Positions 10,522 to 22,411 of a stretch of DNA of 64,000 nucleotides are shown piece after piece (the stretch's first letter is position 1; each line of letters begins with the position of its first letter). The DNA lies in assembly GCA_011947345.1 (NCBI GenBank), contig JAAVTG010000323.1, positions 124,001 through 188,000 on the forward strand, in the 5' to 3' direction. The position numbers and the translations under genes were made by a program. Below the pieces are notes generated by a model. That model ran no database searches. It was given only the letters and a program-made list of their open reading frames with translations, and had not been told where the DNA came from. The stretch comes from Phytophthora quininea. Its lineage: Eukaryota > Oomycota > Peronosporomycetes > Peronosporales > Peronosporaceae.

Positions 10522-11268
10522 ATGAACACCCGTCAACATTTGACCGAGAAAGGGTACATCGTTTTCTACAAGGCTGTCACCGACGAGACGACCAACAAGT
10601 TCCTCGACTTTGCTCGCCACGAAGAGTTAAATTGGAGCAATGACACTAGGAACGGAGAAGCCCTCGACATCTACCGACCACGTGGTCTGCTACCAGATTA
10701 TGTTAGCCGCGCGCTGACAGCGGCCTTCCGCCGCCACTACAGAACGTTTTTTCCGAGCTCGACGGCAACAGAATGGAGTTTGCTCACGACGCAAGCGGGA
10801 GCTCCGGACCAACCGGTTCGCCGAGATTTCCCACCACCACTGCCTGACATGAATGCTGCGAACGTGCAAGGGGTACCAAGGGCGCTACTGTTGGCCACCA
10901 AGGACAACACTGTGATTTACAGATACGGGTGGAACAAGCTGGTTGCGCTTCGCTCGAACGTGGAAACCATTCGGTTGAACAAGGGCGACATGCTTCTCTT
11001 TCGGGGTGACTTTATCTATTCACCCGCCGGGTATCTGACGAACAACCTGTTCGTCCACGGATTTCTGAACTCACCATTCTACCCTCGCGATATTGGCATC
11101 AATGAGCCACTCCTCGTTGCTGTGATTGACGACCTGTCCATCGTCGACGACCTGTTCTGTTTTGTCCACAACTGCGACTTTGTTGCCACCGGAACAATGT
11201 CGCTGCGCCGACACCTGAACCGCTTTCACTCTTTCTTCTTCGGGAGGCCACGAAGCCCAAGTACATGA
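10522..11268 (+). CDS. 2OG-oxygenase-like protein with C-terminal C2H2 finger, outer copy
   Basis: This is an intact frame of 248 residues from ATG 10522 (another in-frame ATG lies at 10513). The start is chosen because the inner homologue begins at the same place (MNTRQ/MNARQ). Residues about 1-205 resemble a 2-oxoglutarate/Fe(II) oxygenase or phytanoyl-dioxygenase-like fold, notably LNKGDMLLFRGDFIYSPAGY followed by NNLFVHGFL. The usual metal ligands look lost: the HxD site reads RRD (DQPVRRDF) and the distal His in the RGDxxH motif is Tyr. Both changes occur in both copies. The C-terminus is one classical finger, CFVHNC then 12 residues to H-x4-H (RRHLNRFH). The likely role is a DNA-binding pseudo-enzyme. 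It is cargo of the transposon, divergent from the OB-like gene. Confidence 0.7.
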   Translation: MNTRQHLTEKGYIVFYKAVTDETTNKFLDFARHEELNWSNDTRNGEALDIYRPRGLLPDYVSRALTAAFRRHYRTFFPSSTATEWSLLTTQAGAPDQPVRRDFPPPLPDMNAANVQGVPRALLLATKDNTVIYRYGWNKLVALRSNVETIRLNKGDMLLFRGDFIYSPAGYLTNNLFVHGFLNSPFYPRDIGINEPLLVAVIDDLSIVDDLFCFVHNCDFVATGTMSLRRHLNRFHSFFFGRPRSPST

Positions 11269-12135
11269 GACGGCAAGACGTTGGTGGCCGAAGATTGCTG
11301 TTCGCAGCGCCATTTCACTTTTTTTTCTTTGTCTTTTCAGCTTCCATGTAGTCAAAACAATCCAATATCATTTTGCACGCTTCGCCAGAATGAAGAAAAA
11401 AATAATCGCTCAAAAGTCTGGTTGCAAATATCGTCCACGACACTGCTGCTGAAGTTCTTATCGACGAGATCCTCAAGTTCATCAACAATAGACGCAGGTT
11501 GGTCATCGCTCCTGAGTCTGTGAGCAAATTCAGCGCATTTTTCCAAGTGGAGACGACCGTTTCTCCATTCGTGATAGCTTGATTGGCGATATCTTCGATA
11601 GCTTAGACCACGGTATCAGCAAAATCGGTTCCTTATCGACTGGAGGGTTATAGCTACACACGCACAGCTCTTAGTGATAGATAGCACCACATCGGCCTGA
11701 CAGGCCGCAGAGAGCAGCTTCTCGACGACTCTCTGCAAATAGTAGACGAGGGACCGGACAGCGGAGTAGATCAGCACCGCGCATGCGAAGGCCCACTGCG
11801 AATACTTGAACGCTGCCAGAACTTCCCCTGCGACTCTACCAGTGAGAATATTAGGCGCCACATACGCCGCGGAACCGACAACAAATGAACTGAGAGAATG
11901 CAGGGCGATCGCCGTTATACGGGATGTAATCAAGCTTGCACAAAACGAGGCATAACCATGAGCACTGAGCGATCCCGTTGACGCCATCCCCTGTCGTGCA
12001 ATCGTTGTTGCTCGCTATCGAGTGCATGGAACTTGCAGGTTCGGTGTCAACATGTTTACAGTCAAAGGGTGACGTCCACGGAGCGTACGGACGGTGATTG
12101 AGCATGAACGACGTGATAATGTACAAACCGCTGGA
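11269..12135 (-). other. Variable cargo slot with a possible membrane-protein ORF (11616-11987)
   Basis: Between the C2H2 gene and RepHel, a 123-residue frame starts at ATG 11987. It is rich in Ala, Val and Leu, with two or three hydrophobic stretches (FVVGSAAYVA, WAFACAVLIYSAVRSLVYYL). I do not recognise it. A helical acidic frame (VDELEDLVDKNFSSSVVDDI) lies at about 11410-11510. In the inner element the same slot holds a decayed ZIP transporter instead, so this position seems to carry different acquired DNA in each copy. Confidence 0.3.
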
Positions 12136-15100
12136 TCATTTACAGCAGTAGTATTTTGTGTTTCCACCACTGGTAATCGACATCACGGCATTAAGTGCCT
12201 GAAGTGTGGCAGTGCTCAGTTGTTGTAGGCGGTCCTCCTCATCAAGAGCCTCCTTGGAGAGCCTGGCCCATCTTGTGATCTCGTCGGTCAGTGGGCATAG
12301 TGTCCGAAAGCCTAGTCTTGATGTTACTCTAGAGACCAGCAAGTACGGCTGCTCACGCTTGTTAGACATTCGATTCTCAGACCGCCACTCGGTAACAACC
12401 ATTTTGTCAAGAGTTCCTCCTTGCACTTTATACACAATTGATGATACTGCGCACACCATGGGGAATTACTCGACACGAACGGACAAAGTGCGTGGATTTC
12501 GTTCTGAAGTCAGCGCTAGTGAGATGTGGCTTTCGCCATACGGTCGGGCGTCGGGAAAGAGAGGAAATAAGTCGGAATCCAAACAACCTTGCATGGCAGT
12601 CGCCATCGAAGCTCGTCGGAAGAGTACAATCAACGCTAGGGCGCGACACTTGGGATTTTTACAATGACGTCTTCAACACTGTCGCGCACGTAGCAAAGTT
12701 CAGTATCCTCCCTGTAGATGATCTGCTCCAGTGTGCCCAGCGTCCCGCTCGCAACCATTTTTGCGGCGCGAATGTTCTGAGTAATTTGCACCGGCATGCC
12801 GACTATCAAATCGAGATAAGGCGCCATTCTGCCGAACTTGGTGTCCAGGAAACCCATTACATTTCGGATTTCCGATGAACCAATTTTATCTAGTTTACCA
12901 CCAAAATTAGCAACAATCCGTTCAGGACACTCCCTTTCGGCAACAGCCTGGCCGCTGTTGCAACGAATAAATTGTTTATCGCCAGCCGCGTCGTATTATC
13001 TGGGGTTATAAAACAAGGCACCGAATCGCTAGACTTCCATGTTTCAGAGACGTTGGCGTTGCTAGAAACTCTCAAATTGATCAGGTCGACAAATTCGGGG
13101 AGCCACACACCTTGCGAGCGAGTTGACACCCGCGACCCTATTCCGGATCCGCCCTAAATCGAATACACTCGTCCAGCACAATCACACGGTCGAAGAGCCT
13201 CCACAACTTATACCCGGCGAAGTCGTCCACCGCTGAGTTCTGGCTCTCGGAAGGGTTCTTGTAGAGTGGGGCCCCTCCCACCGGTGGTAGCTGAAGAAAA
13301 TCTCCCACAAGAACCACATGAAATCCACCAAACGGTAGGCGTGAGATTTTCTTAGCTATTCTCAGGTATTCGTCGAGCTTCGCTAGCTCATGTTTCTTCA
13401 TCATTGAGATTTCGTCGATGACCAGGATGTCCAGGTAAATTGCCGCTTTTCGGCGCTTCTTTTCAGCTGGGGCAGCAAACTCGCCAATGTCCCCCTCCTA
13501 TTATCGTTGCAGCCTTTCCGGTAAGTGCTGCTTTGATAAGACAATCAGAGTGGTTCCAGGTTTCACACAACTTCTGGACGGCATCGAGCACCCGGCTTTT
13601 GCCAGTACCACCCTCACCCCCAAAAAAAAAAAAGCAGCTGGTCCTGCCCAAGATCATCGTTAAGGTCGCCATCTGTGTAGCTCATATCCTCCACCTTTCT
13701 CCACCTCGTAAGCAAAGCAATTCCGATGAGTCTAAATGTGTTGTGCTGCTTCTCGTTGAGCGTGAAGTGCTGCGATACTGCTGTGATGGTGGCAAAATTT
13801 CCGTCCGCGCTGCCAAGGGGAACATATAGAGTGTGTAGCGAGTTCCGCCATGACGTTCGTTCATCCAGCAGCGCATCATTCCACAGTTCAATCACCTCGG
13901 CGTCCCTAGTGGCAATTTGAGGCTGGACACTCTGGTGGAGTTGGCAGTCGGTTGCTGTATTCTGGACCCAGGAGCACATGTTAGGAACGCTAGGAAACTC
14001 GGCCGGTGCGATTGCCTGCCTGCGAGAAACCGCGCTGAACGCGTTGCCTTCCAGCATCCGATGGGCATTGAATACTCGAAGAATTTTGGTCACACGCGAA
14101 TCCGGTGTTGCGGAAGTTGGGATTGTGACTGGGTCGAGGCTTGTGCTATCGGGTAGAGCGCTAGGGTCGAAGTTCTGTAATTCCCAAGGATCAGCAAGCT
14201 TGTCTTTTTTGGGGGAGGTTATTGGCCTATTCTTCTCCATCCATGGCATCACAATCGTTGAAAAGAAAATCACCACCATCACTTGTGCTATCCGCGTCGC
14301 TGTCGGATAGCGCGCTTGGTGAAGAAGCTCTATCACTGTCGCTGCGCACATCTTCTGCATTAGCTATCGCTCTATCCGTTCCGCAGTAATAGTCGTTGAT
14401 GTGACTCATTATCTTCGCCACGAAGTCGCTGCGAGTGCATTCCCACTGTTCGTACGCATCGAGCCATAGGTGTTCGGAATCTGTCGCCGAACCTATTAGA
14501 TCGGCCAGGCTACGGAGGGGTTTGAACAGCACCAGCGACAGCACAGCATGCTTGTATCGAACGCTTTCTGGAGAGTGACTCGCAACATACGGAAGTCCCT
14601 GAATGACAGGAACAACTTCACGGTAACGCCTGCCGAGGCTGTGGGTGCGATGCAGTGAGTGCCCTGTGTGAAATGCTAATCTCTCCTTCCGCGTCGACTT
14701 ACCCTTCTTCCTGAAGTAGCTCATCGCGAATTCGTAGATGCTGACAGCCGCAAGCTGGTTGGGGTGGAAGACGTAATCGTCCAAAAAGGAGACGGCCTGG
14801 AAGCGTGATGTTTCAGAGTCGCCGCTTTCATCGACAAGATAGCATGAATGCTCCTCCTCCGTGCAGAGTTGCGGCAGGATGTCGTGAAGGGAATGTATGA
14901 GCACCTCGAAATTTCATAGCAACACGAGCCGCGGTACATATACAGAGCCGCCAGCGGCCCAGCCACCTCCTGTCGGTTAGTCATGTCGTAGACCATTGAT
15001 GCCACACGTTTCTTCGCCTTGGCAACTCGGTCGACGACCTGCGCTTGGAGGCACTTTGCCGTGGGCTTCTCGCTCCTGCTGTCGCTGAAACGAGGCCAGG

Positions 15101-18100
15101 GCCATCACTACTACCGAGTACAGACGTTTCTGCTGCTTCGTCACGTACTTTGTGCAGTAGTGTATCCGATCCGCAATATCTCTTCCGCCAAACAGAACCT
15201 GTATATCGTGGTTGCACTTGAACGTGGCCATCATCTCGTAGTTAAACCCATTAACAAACTCGTGCACCAGCTTTCGCTCAAGCGTAACACCAGCTAAATC
15301 AAACGACGTCTCCGGCGTACGGATGCGAGGAATAGATATCTGCAATAGGAGTCATTCACCGCAGATTTTAACGTTTTGAAGCAGCTACTCGTGTGGGTCC
15401 ACCAGTGCTGGTTTAGCAAAACCACCAATGCGGAAACCATATAATCCATGCCTTCGCGCCCCTTTCGACGGTCAGCCGGCATTGGCGGCAACGCTTCCAT
15501 GAGGCGCGTCAGACCGTCGTTTTGGAAAGGATCATCGTACCTGGAGCATGTTACCATCTGATACGCGTTCGCGTTCTCTAAGACCTCTCTCTATTGCGGC
15601 CGAGAAGCACTGCTGCTCATTGGACCGCTCCTCAGCCCTGCTGAACGCTTTCACGCTCATAGACAATGGCAGCAGCCTGGCCCTTTGTATCACGACAGAT
15701 TGATTCCTGACGCGCTTCGTCGTCCATCTCCGCCGGAGTGAGCTCGTTTCGCCATGGCGGCCAGTGAGCGGGTCGGTTCTGGAGTAGAACTCTTCGCAAT
15801 ATGTGCTGCGAGCTAAACTTTGTGTTACAAGCGCTGCACTGCAGGAGAGCGGGCTCTTTCACTGAGCGGTGCGCCTTGGAATGATACAGCCCGCACCGTG
15901 GGTTCTGGCGAGCGCGCGCGGGTATGTCCAGCCCAACAAGATGGGCGTACGGGACGTCGCAGTGTGAGCACGAGAGTCGTTCAACAGAAAGCGGCAGGCT
16001 GTTAGAAACAATGCTCCGCACGTAGGACTCTACGGTTTCCTTGAATTGCTCTCCGCCAGGTCCGCGCAGTAGGGATTGCAACTCGACTGTGCTCAACGGA
16101 GCGCCGCCTAGCCAAATCAACATGTGTATGTGCAACGTTCCCCTTCCCTGTGTCTCGACCATGCCAAAGTACGCCCTTACATCCCCAATCAAACCCGAGA
16201 AGGAGTTTTCTGCTTTGTTGTCGGGTCGATCCCGAGCACATGCCTTACGAGCACGTCCACACTTCGCATGAATAGACGCGCCGACGCACAGTCATTCCCG
16301 AGACTGGCCTCGCGTAGTTGGGCTTTCGATGGCATACTGGCGTCCAAGATGTCGAAGAGCGAAGCAATGGATGTGATTCCGGCGTAGTGGGCCATGACGA
16401 GAGAATTGTCGGTATTGGGCGTGAGGGTGATAAAAAGAGATGGCTGTCCGAACCGTGTTTGGTAGGCGAATGCTTTTGTCTACACTTGGCACGCTCTGCG
16501 TTGCTATCCCAAACGGCGGCAGACGCGATCTCCACCGTTTTCAAGAATTTGTGCGCCGCAGAGTCTTGTTCCGTGCGACCTGACCGCCTTCCTTGCTGGT
16601 GCTGCTCGAGAACGAGCAGCGCCTTCCCAGTTCGGCGGGCCCTATGGACTCAAACCCGCTGAAAACACCAGGGAACCGCAGGCAGCGTATGGAAGTTTGT
16701 GTGTACATGTTTTTCATCGATATGCGGTCGAACGAAACCAGTGTAAAGAACTCGTCTTCAGCGAACCGCCGCGTCGATAGCGTCGTGTGATGTTTCACGC
16801 ACTCTTGAAGCGAGACCGTAACTTGCCGCGGCTCTCCTGGGTGGCCGCGCCCAAACGGAAACAGGTGGGGGATCATTCTCGCCAACAAGTCGCCAGAGGC
16901 ATCTCCAGATATTTTGTTCGAGCACTTGACCAGAAATTCTCGGGTGTCGTTTTGGCGTGACGCTAGCGAGTGCTCGCGCGAAAGCAGCTCCTTTGCAGCA
17001 TCCGATAACCCGATACGGCGCTCCACAACGCTTACCTCATCACAAGAATTCTCCACCTGCCAAACGTCCGAATGGCCCCGGATGTCTTCGAGATCTTCGC
17101 GCACGCTGTCGTCGATGGCTCGGCCTTCATCTTGTATGCGCTCCAAAATAAGATGTTCAAACTGCTCCGTATCGATCCCGTCGACCCAGACACCGTCGTT
17201 CCGAACAACGTCGCTGTAGAGACAATTGTTGCGCTTGTAAAAGTTGAATACGTCTTGCAGCTTCCGCGTTCGAATCTGGTGCATTTTCTTAACCTTCTCA
17301 GCCTGTCCGTCTGAGTAATCGCCGACCATCGCAACTCAAAATGCATCGGTACTTGAAATCGACCTCGGTAGCAGCAACACGGGAGGTGAGGGTGTGCAAT
17401 CAAACGCTATACAATGCGACCGAATACAGCGATGCCGCCCGCCTCTCATCACACGAGTCATTGCAGCGACCGTGACCAGCCGCGTCGTCATTCTCTCCGG
17501 CAACGTCAGGAACTGCAGGTCATCCGGCAAGCCCCCAACGAAAAACCCGCTCGCAATAGCAAACTTCGGGATGCGCCCGCACTCTATTTCTTTCAAGCAG
17601 GTTTTGCACACAGTAAACCAGGCCGTCAAGTGCCCTCCTTCACCGGTGTAACAGCGGAAGCTTTTCGGCGCAACCATAACATCGCGCAGGAAGGTCACAC
17701 ATGCTGGAGCTCTGTACTAATCCAGAAGAGCGCGAGGTAGAGTCCTGTCCAATTCTCCCAAACTACGCCTTATCTTGTTCATGAACATCCAGTCGGAGGC
17801 TTCTTCCCGTTCCGCCTCGCATCGAAGCACCAGTGCGTCGCACGCGACGCAGACACACTCATCAAGACACTCTGGCCCCAGCGCCTTTTGTAGCCTTTCG
17901 ACAGCCTTCGCTCGGTCGGAGTCGCTGACAGGCTGCAGGTCGTAATTCCCGCGTTAGGTTGCGTTTGCAGGCGCTCCCGATAGCAGCGTTGGCGAGTCCG
18001 GTGCGTTTTCGGGTGGTGAATCGGATTGCCGGTGTCTCTAATGCGGGCTGCACGGGCAAGTCTTCGGGCTGCGCGCGTATGCCGACATCTCACCATTTTC

Positions 18101-18659
18101 ATGTCCAAAGCAGCAGTTGCACGAATGTCAATGTCATCGCTCACTTGTCTGCCACCGTGGGAATCGTTGTCGATAATAGCAGCCTCAGCGCCGGTAGATT
18201 GTGCACCACGTGATCCGATGACATTCTCTCTTTTATAGGCAGCGTCGAGGCGCCGAAGAAGACCTTCACTGTCGGACTCGTCATCTACGTCAGGGTTCGC
18301 TCGGGCGGATGCTGCTTCATGGCGCATGGTGCTGCTGCGTTGCGCGGCCGCCATCGCTGAGGCTGCGATAGCACGAACATCCAACTCGTCGTCATTATCG
18401 AACCTCCTCGAAGAACCACTCTCTGGGAACGAGTTGCCATGAAGCGCTCTCTCCAGCTATCAAGATGCCGCAACAAGTCCTCGCTACCCAAGGCGTCGTT
18501 AGCACTATCATCTGTAGCCTCGTTGTGAGCTTGTTCAACAGCGCCACGGTGGCTACGTGCCATCGTTGACGAGGCGGCAGTACGGCGACCTTGGCCACGC
18601 CCACTCGATATGTTTTTCGGACGCTTTGCGTTCCTATGGCCAGCAGTCTCCCCACCCAT
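12136..18659 (-). CDS. RepHel replication initiator-helicase, outer element (frameshifted)
   Basis: This is the Helitron transposase: HUH nuclease plus PIF1-family helicase. In coding order it has an acidic N-terminal region with repeated LLRRLD.AY..EN modules (18600-17800), then a DUF6570-like block (PERMTTRLVTVAAMTRVMRGG, near 17480). A Helitron_like_N region follows (NAERAKCRQK near 16490), then the HUH motif GRGTLHIHMLIWL near 16120. Next are WWTHTSSCFKT near 15390 and the catalytic Tyr region HYCTKYVTKQQKR near 15150. The helicase has Walker A GGEGGTGKS near 13610, VLVGDFLQLPPV near 13290 and a terminal YLLVSRVTS near 12340. The stop lies at 12136. Ten or more frame changes break it, several being one-base homopolymer losses (for example AAAA to AAA near 16210). 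ATG 18659 is the best start seen. All key motifs are present, unlike the inner copy. Confidence 0.85.
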
Positions 18660-18719
18660 GTTCGCTTCTTACGCCCGCGCCCGCCTTGGCAACGGTCACT
18701 TGCCTTGTCGTCACAAGGA

Positions 18720-18880
18720 GATCCAGATCCACAGGAAACGCCGACCCCGTGAGAGACTCCAGCTCCACAAGCAGCTCCAGCGCCGCGAGAAATGCCAGTT
18801 TCACAAGAAACGCCAGCTCCATAAGAAACACCAGCCGCTGCACAAGAAACTCTATTTCCACGAGAAACATTACCTCCCCG
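18720..18880. repeat. Degenerate 18-bp tandem repeat
   Basis: On the minus strand it reads as six-residue units of the GVSCGA/GVSYGA kind (Gly-Val-Ser-Cys/His/Tyr-Gly). It lies just upstream of the RepHel N-terminal frame and may be coding or simply a minisatellite. Confidence 0.6.
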
Positions 18881-18913
18881 ACCATTCCTGTCCGCGGGTG
18901 TCGTCAAAGTCAC

Positions 18914-20227
18914 AAATGAGGCAGTGGTCTATGGAAACTCAGTTGAGCTTGATGGCCCAATGTCCCTAGAACAGGGACATGAGGACACTTCAACATGATA
19001 CAGCGTACCGTGCCGGGGAAGCGCGTTGGCACCTGCCTCGCAGTAATGGCGGCCGTGGTGGTGGTGGTGGTGGAAGCGGTGACGGCGTAGCAGTAGCAGC
19101 AGCAGGCGTAGAAGTTACTAGGAAGCACCATCGTTTTCGTAGCACTTTATGTTTTAACAAGGATTGTCTGACTCAACCAGATCGAAAAACGGCATTTTTC
19201 GGGGCAGTCTGAAAACTAAAATCTCTAGTTTTGTAAAATAGCCCACAATATTTTTATGCCATTAAATTGACGTTTTTCTAAGAGAAGTGGGGGTAGTGGC
19301 ATGATCGGATCTGTTTTGGTTATTGAATTATCGTAGGTCAAACATGGCATTCCGAGTAAAATGGTTTCGACTTTTCTATAGGCAAAATAAAAATTTCGTT
19401 CGATTGGAATTATTTTCACATGGCGTCTTTGTTCTTGGGCTACCTATGTCATATCTAGTTGTGTAAGTAAAATAATAATAGTTCCTGAAGATATAACATG
19501 TCTAAAACGATAGCATAGTTGGTCATTTTGAGTTTTTCTTCAAGGAGCTGTTTTTATCGGGGCATCTAGGGCGCTGCACGTGAATACGCACCTTAACGCA
19601 AACGTTTAGGCAATATTGAAAGCCCTGTGATTGGATGTGTATAACTAGTTTTGGCTAAGGTGCCATCATTTTAACGAAACACTTAGAGACATACCGCCAA
19701 TTTTTCAAAACTCTGAACTTGCCATCTCCTACATATCATGTAATAGAAGGTGAATGGACGCTATTTCCAAGGTACAACCTAGCCCACTATATTTTTATAC
19801 CATGACATGCTGTATTGACACAGCTTAACGATGCCTCATATCTTTTTGGTAAAATTAGTTTTCGACCTACTACGAAGAATGGTCTGGTTGAGCCAGGCAA
19901 TCATTGTTAAAAATTAAAAAAAAGTTTGCAATGTATAGCTGTATGGACGTACCGCATCAGTGTATGGTGGCTAGCGCACATGCATGTGCAGGCGGATCGA
20001 TCGGTCGCAGGGGTCGAGCAGGGGCACGAGCAGCAGGGGTGCGAGCGGGAGCGGGAGGGCGCTCCGGTGACGCCTCTGATTATTGTCGAAACAGCACATT
20101 TTTTCTTCTTAAATATTCGCCCTGTGACGCGTGTAGAATGGCACCATCGTTTGAGGCCGCTTAGTAAAAAGATACCGATGGAAATTCGGTATTTTGGCCC
20201 TGTGCTGTATCCATGCTCTTGCCAAGG
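18914..20227. other. 5' non-coding region of the outer element
   Basis: No gene was recognised. A GGT/GCA microsatellite sits at about 19050-19106. AT-rich DNA follows (19200-19980). ACCGAT and TCGGTATT motifs near 20173-20196 recur in the 41976-42094 fragment as ACCGAT, which fits that fragment being the continuation of this region across the inner insertion. Confidence 0.5.
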
Positions 20228-20277
20228 ACTGCTTACCCGGGCTATCGTCCCGTGGGGAGGTCGCAGTTCGTAAGAAC
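20228..20277 (-). other. 3' terminus of inner Helitron-like element
   Basis: It begins ACTGC. A hairpin of CCCGGG and CCCGTGGG arms with a seven-base spacer, and the 17-base inverted-repeat arm TCGCAGTTCGTAAGAAC, follow. In element orientation the inverted-repeat arm lies inside the terminal hairpin, the asymmetric arrangement described for the Helitron2/Helentron lineage. Confidence 0.65.
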
Positions 20278-20297
20278 ACTTAGCTTAACTATGGTTT

Positions 20298-20323
20298 ACT
20301 AGTCGTTTGCAAAAACAACTAGT
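20298..20323. repeat. Hairpin with 11-bp arms
   Basis: ACTAGTCGTTT and AAACAACTAGT (one mismatch) flank a four-base loop. It lies 70 bases inside the inner element's 3' end. A terminal or subterminal structural role is possible. Confidence 0.55.
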
Positions 20324-20576
20324 GGATTCTATATGCATGTAATTTGAAAAAATACTATTTTGATTTATTCTGTTTTATTTATGTTTACTAAAATACTAAT
20401 GCTAAACTAAAAAAGTGTCAATTTCGATTGGCTAAAATGATGTAGTATAATGACACCATTCGGGTCATTTTAAGTCGGCTGACAGCTCTTGACGCCAAGC
20501 AAGGCGATGAAGTCTCTCATGCACTCTCATTTTTTCTGGTGCACGCGGCGGGCGGCGGGCGAGGTTGAGGTGAAGG

Positions 20577-21029
20577 ATGGAGCAGTCACCTGGATACGTT
20601 AGGCAGCAGCAGGCGGTCGATGCAGAACGCGCAGCGTTTGATCGCATGGTGTGGGCCTTTGAGGCTGTCAACGAGGCTCGCAAAGACCATATACTGGCCA
20701 CACGCACCGTACGCACTAAAGTGGAGGAGCTAGACAAGGCACGAGCAGAAGTTGATCAGGCTGAAGAGATCCTTGGGCAATCGTTGCCCTCATCGGATAC
20801 AGAAGCAATTGCAGCAAAAAGAATCCAACGCAGGCAACGACAGGAAAAGGAGCTCCGGGTGTTGCGTAGTGGTCCAACCGGATGGCAGCGACCACAAGTA
20901 CTGCCGCGGAGACCAGGAGAACAGAGCTGCACAGAAGGCGACGACGCAGCCCCAGCAGCAAAGCGAGCCCACGCGCGTGAGGATATCGAGGTCATCGAGA
21001 TCGAAGACTCTGACAACGATGCCAGCTAG
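20577..21029 (+). CDS. Coiled-coil acidic-tail protein, family member C
   Basis: This is an intact 150-residue frame from ATG 20577. A coiled-coil N-terminal half (QQQAVDAERAAFDRMVWAFE, then TKVEELDKARAEVDQAEEIL) leads to an Arg/Gln-rich stretch (AAKRIQRRQRQEKELRVLR) and a short acidic tail (EVIEIEDSDNDAS). Beyond the TAG the same frame goes on with GGDEEEGSKLRHHHRKKEK, which aligns with the tail of member E (EEEKNMPNLRHK), so the ancestral protein was longer. The 5' flank GCGAGGTTGAGGTG is shared with member E, making C and E the closest pair. Function is unknown. It lies near the inner element's 3' end. Confidence 0.6.
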   Translation: MEQSPGYVRQQQAVDAERAAFDRMVWAFEAVNEARKDHILATRTVRTKVEELDKARAEVDQAEEILGQSLPSSDTEAIAAKRIQRRQRQEKELRVLRSGPTGWQRPQVLPRRPGEQSCTEGDDAAPAAKRAHAREDIEVIEIEDSDNDAS

Positions 21030-21575
21030 GAATTTGGAGGTGATGAGGAAGAGGGAAGCAAGCTCCGCCACCACCATCGCAAGAAGGAGAAGATAGCAGC
21101 AGCTAGAAAGGTAGCAACAGCAGAACCAACAAACAAGCTACTCTACGACGTTCGCTGGAAATACTTTTTTAAAGCTTACTGTGTTTGGTATTGCTGCAAG
21201 TTGCTCTGGCTGCGCTCTATTTGCACTACTGACCGATGTTGTCACAGGCCATCCTTACAGCGCTGATAGCGGCTCTCGCAGTTGGTCGGTTTTATCGCTG
21301 TAGCTGCTTAAAGCTACTGCTGGCCGAGCTGCTATACGCTCTTGCTGTCCTACTGGCGGCTTGTGATGGTAGCTGATGCTGTTGCTGGCTGCTTTGCACA
21401 CGTGGTTGAAGCTGCCGGTGACCGCCATGGCAGCGGAGCTCGCTGCTTTCGTTGCTGGGGATCTTATCACAACGACCCCACCGTTGGAGAAATCACCCCA
21501 CCGTTGAAAATGAGGAGTATTAGGATTGCGAATCGAGGTCATAACACTTGTTGACGTGCAGCAAAGAGGTGATAC

Positions 21576-22411
21576 ATGAGCTCCATGAGCAAGGCATATG
21601 AGGCGTCAGCATCACGTCGTCAGCAGACAATCGACGCTGAGGCCGACGCCATTCAACGTCTCCTCGCTGCGCGTCATCAGCTATCTAATCTACGCCAGCG
21701 CGACGGTGAGGATAGCGTGGCGGTTCGCCTACAAGAGGTTCGCGTTCGATTGCTGCATCAAGAACTGGCACAAGCACGTGCAGCATCGAAGACCGCGGAC
21801 AACGCTTGGTTGTGTGTGTTGCATGACACTATTCGCAACGATCGTCAAGAACGATGGGATCAGCAAGACCGGCAGATTGGTCAAGTGGTGCCGAACGAGC
21901 AAAATGCTCATGCCCAAGCGGTGCCAGACGAGCAAATTGGAGCGGTGCAAGATGCTCAAGAGGCACGAGACGAGCAGATTGGAGCGGTGCAAGATGAGCA
22001 GATTAATCCCGTGCAAGTTGGCGAGACATGCGTCAGTCTAACTGGCGACGAGCCCGCTGCGAGTGATTCGTGTCTGCCAAGAAAGCGAGCCCATGATGGA
22101 GATGATGGTGCCCTCCAAAGGGCTGTGAAGCGCATTAATAAATTGCACCTCCCAATGGTCGGGCTGCCGGTGAACTTCGGTGACGATTCAAGCCCCAGTG
22201 AACATGAGGAGAAACGTGAAGAAGAAAGTCCTTGGTTGCCCCCGGCGGCGATGAAAAGCTGGAAGAAGACAGCAGTGAAAGCACCAGCGGTGGAGTAGCG
22301 CAAGCAAGCGCTGCAGACACCAGCAAGAGCAGCTCCAGCAGGAGCAGTACCACCACTGATGTCGTTGATGACAGCTCATTCGTTCCTTCCGACACTGGGG
22401 TCGACGATTAA
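21576..22411 (+). CDS. Coiled-coil acidic-tail protein, family member D (one frameshift)
   Basis: From ATG 21576 the protein has a helical N-terminus (RRQQTIDAEADAIQRLLAAR, then RLLHQELAQARAASKTADNA), closest to member B. Next come three imperfect repeats of about 12 residues (VPNEQNAHAQA, VPDEQIGAVQDAQEA, DEQIGAVQDEQINPVQ) and a basic patch (LPRKRAHDGDDG...AVKRINKL). A Ser/Asp-rich tail completes it. The frame from ATG closes at 22298. A one-base shift near 22245 would continue into DEKLEEDSSESTSGG and STTTDVVDDSSFVPSD, ending at TAA 22409-22411, which matches the end of member B. The gene is therefore probably longer than the uninterrupted frame. Confidence 0.55.

Noticed and set aside
11315..11546. 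Overlapping small frames after the C2H2 gene as extra cargo genes
   Set aside because: No counterpart in the inner element and only weak helical composition; too little to call a gene.
18720..19110. Repeat-rich region as a collagen-like or elicitor gene
   Set aside because: Open frames here arise from short-period repeats, with no signal peptide or conserved block.
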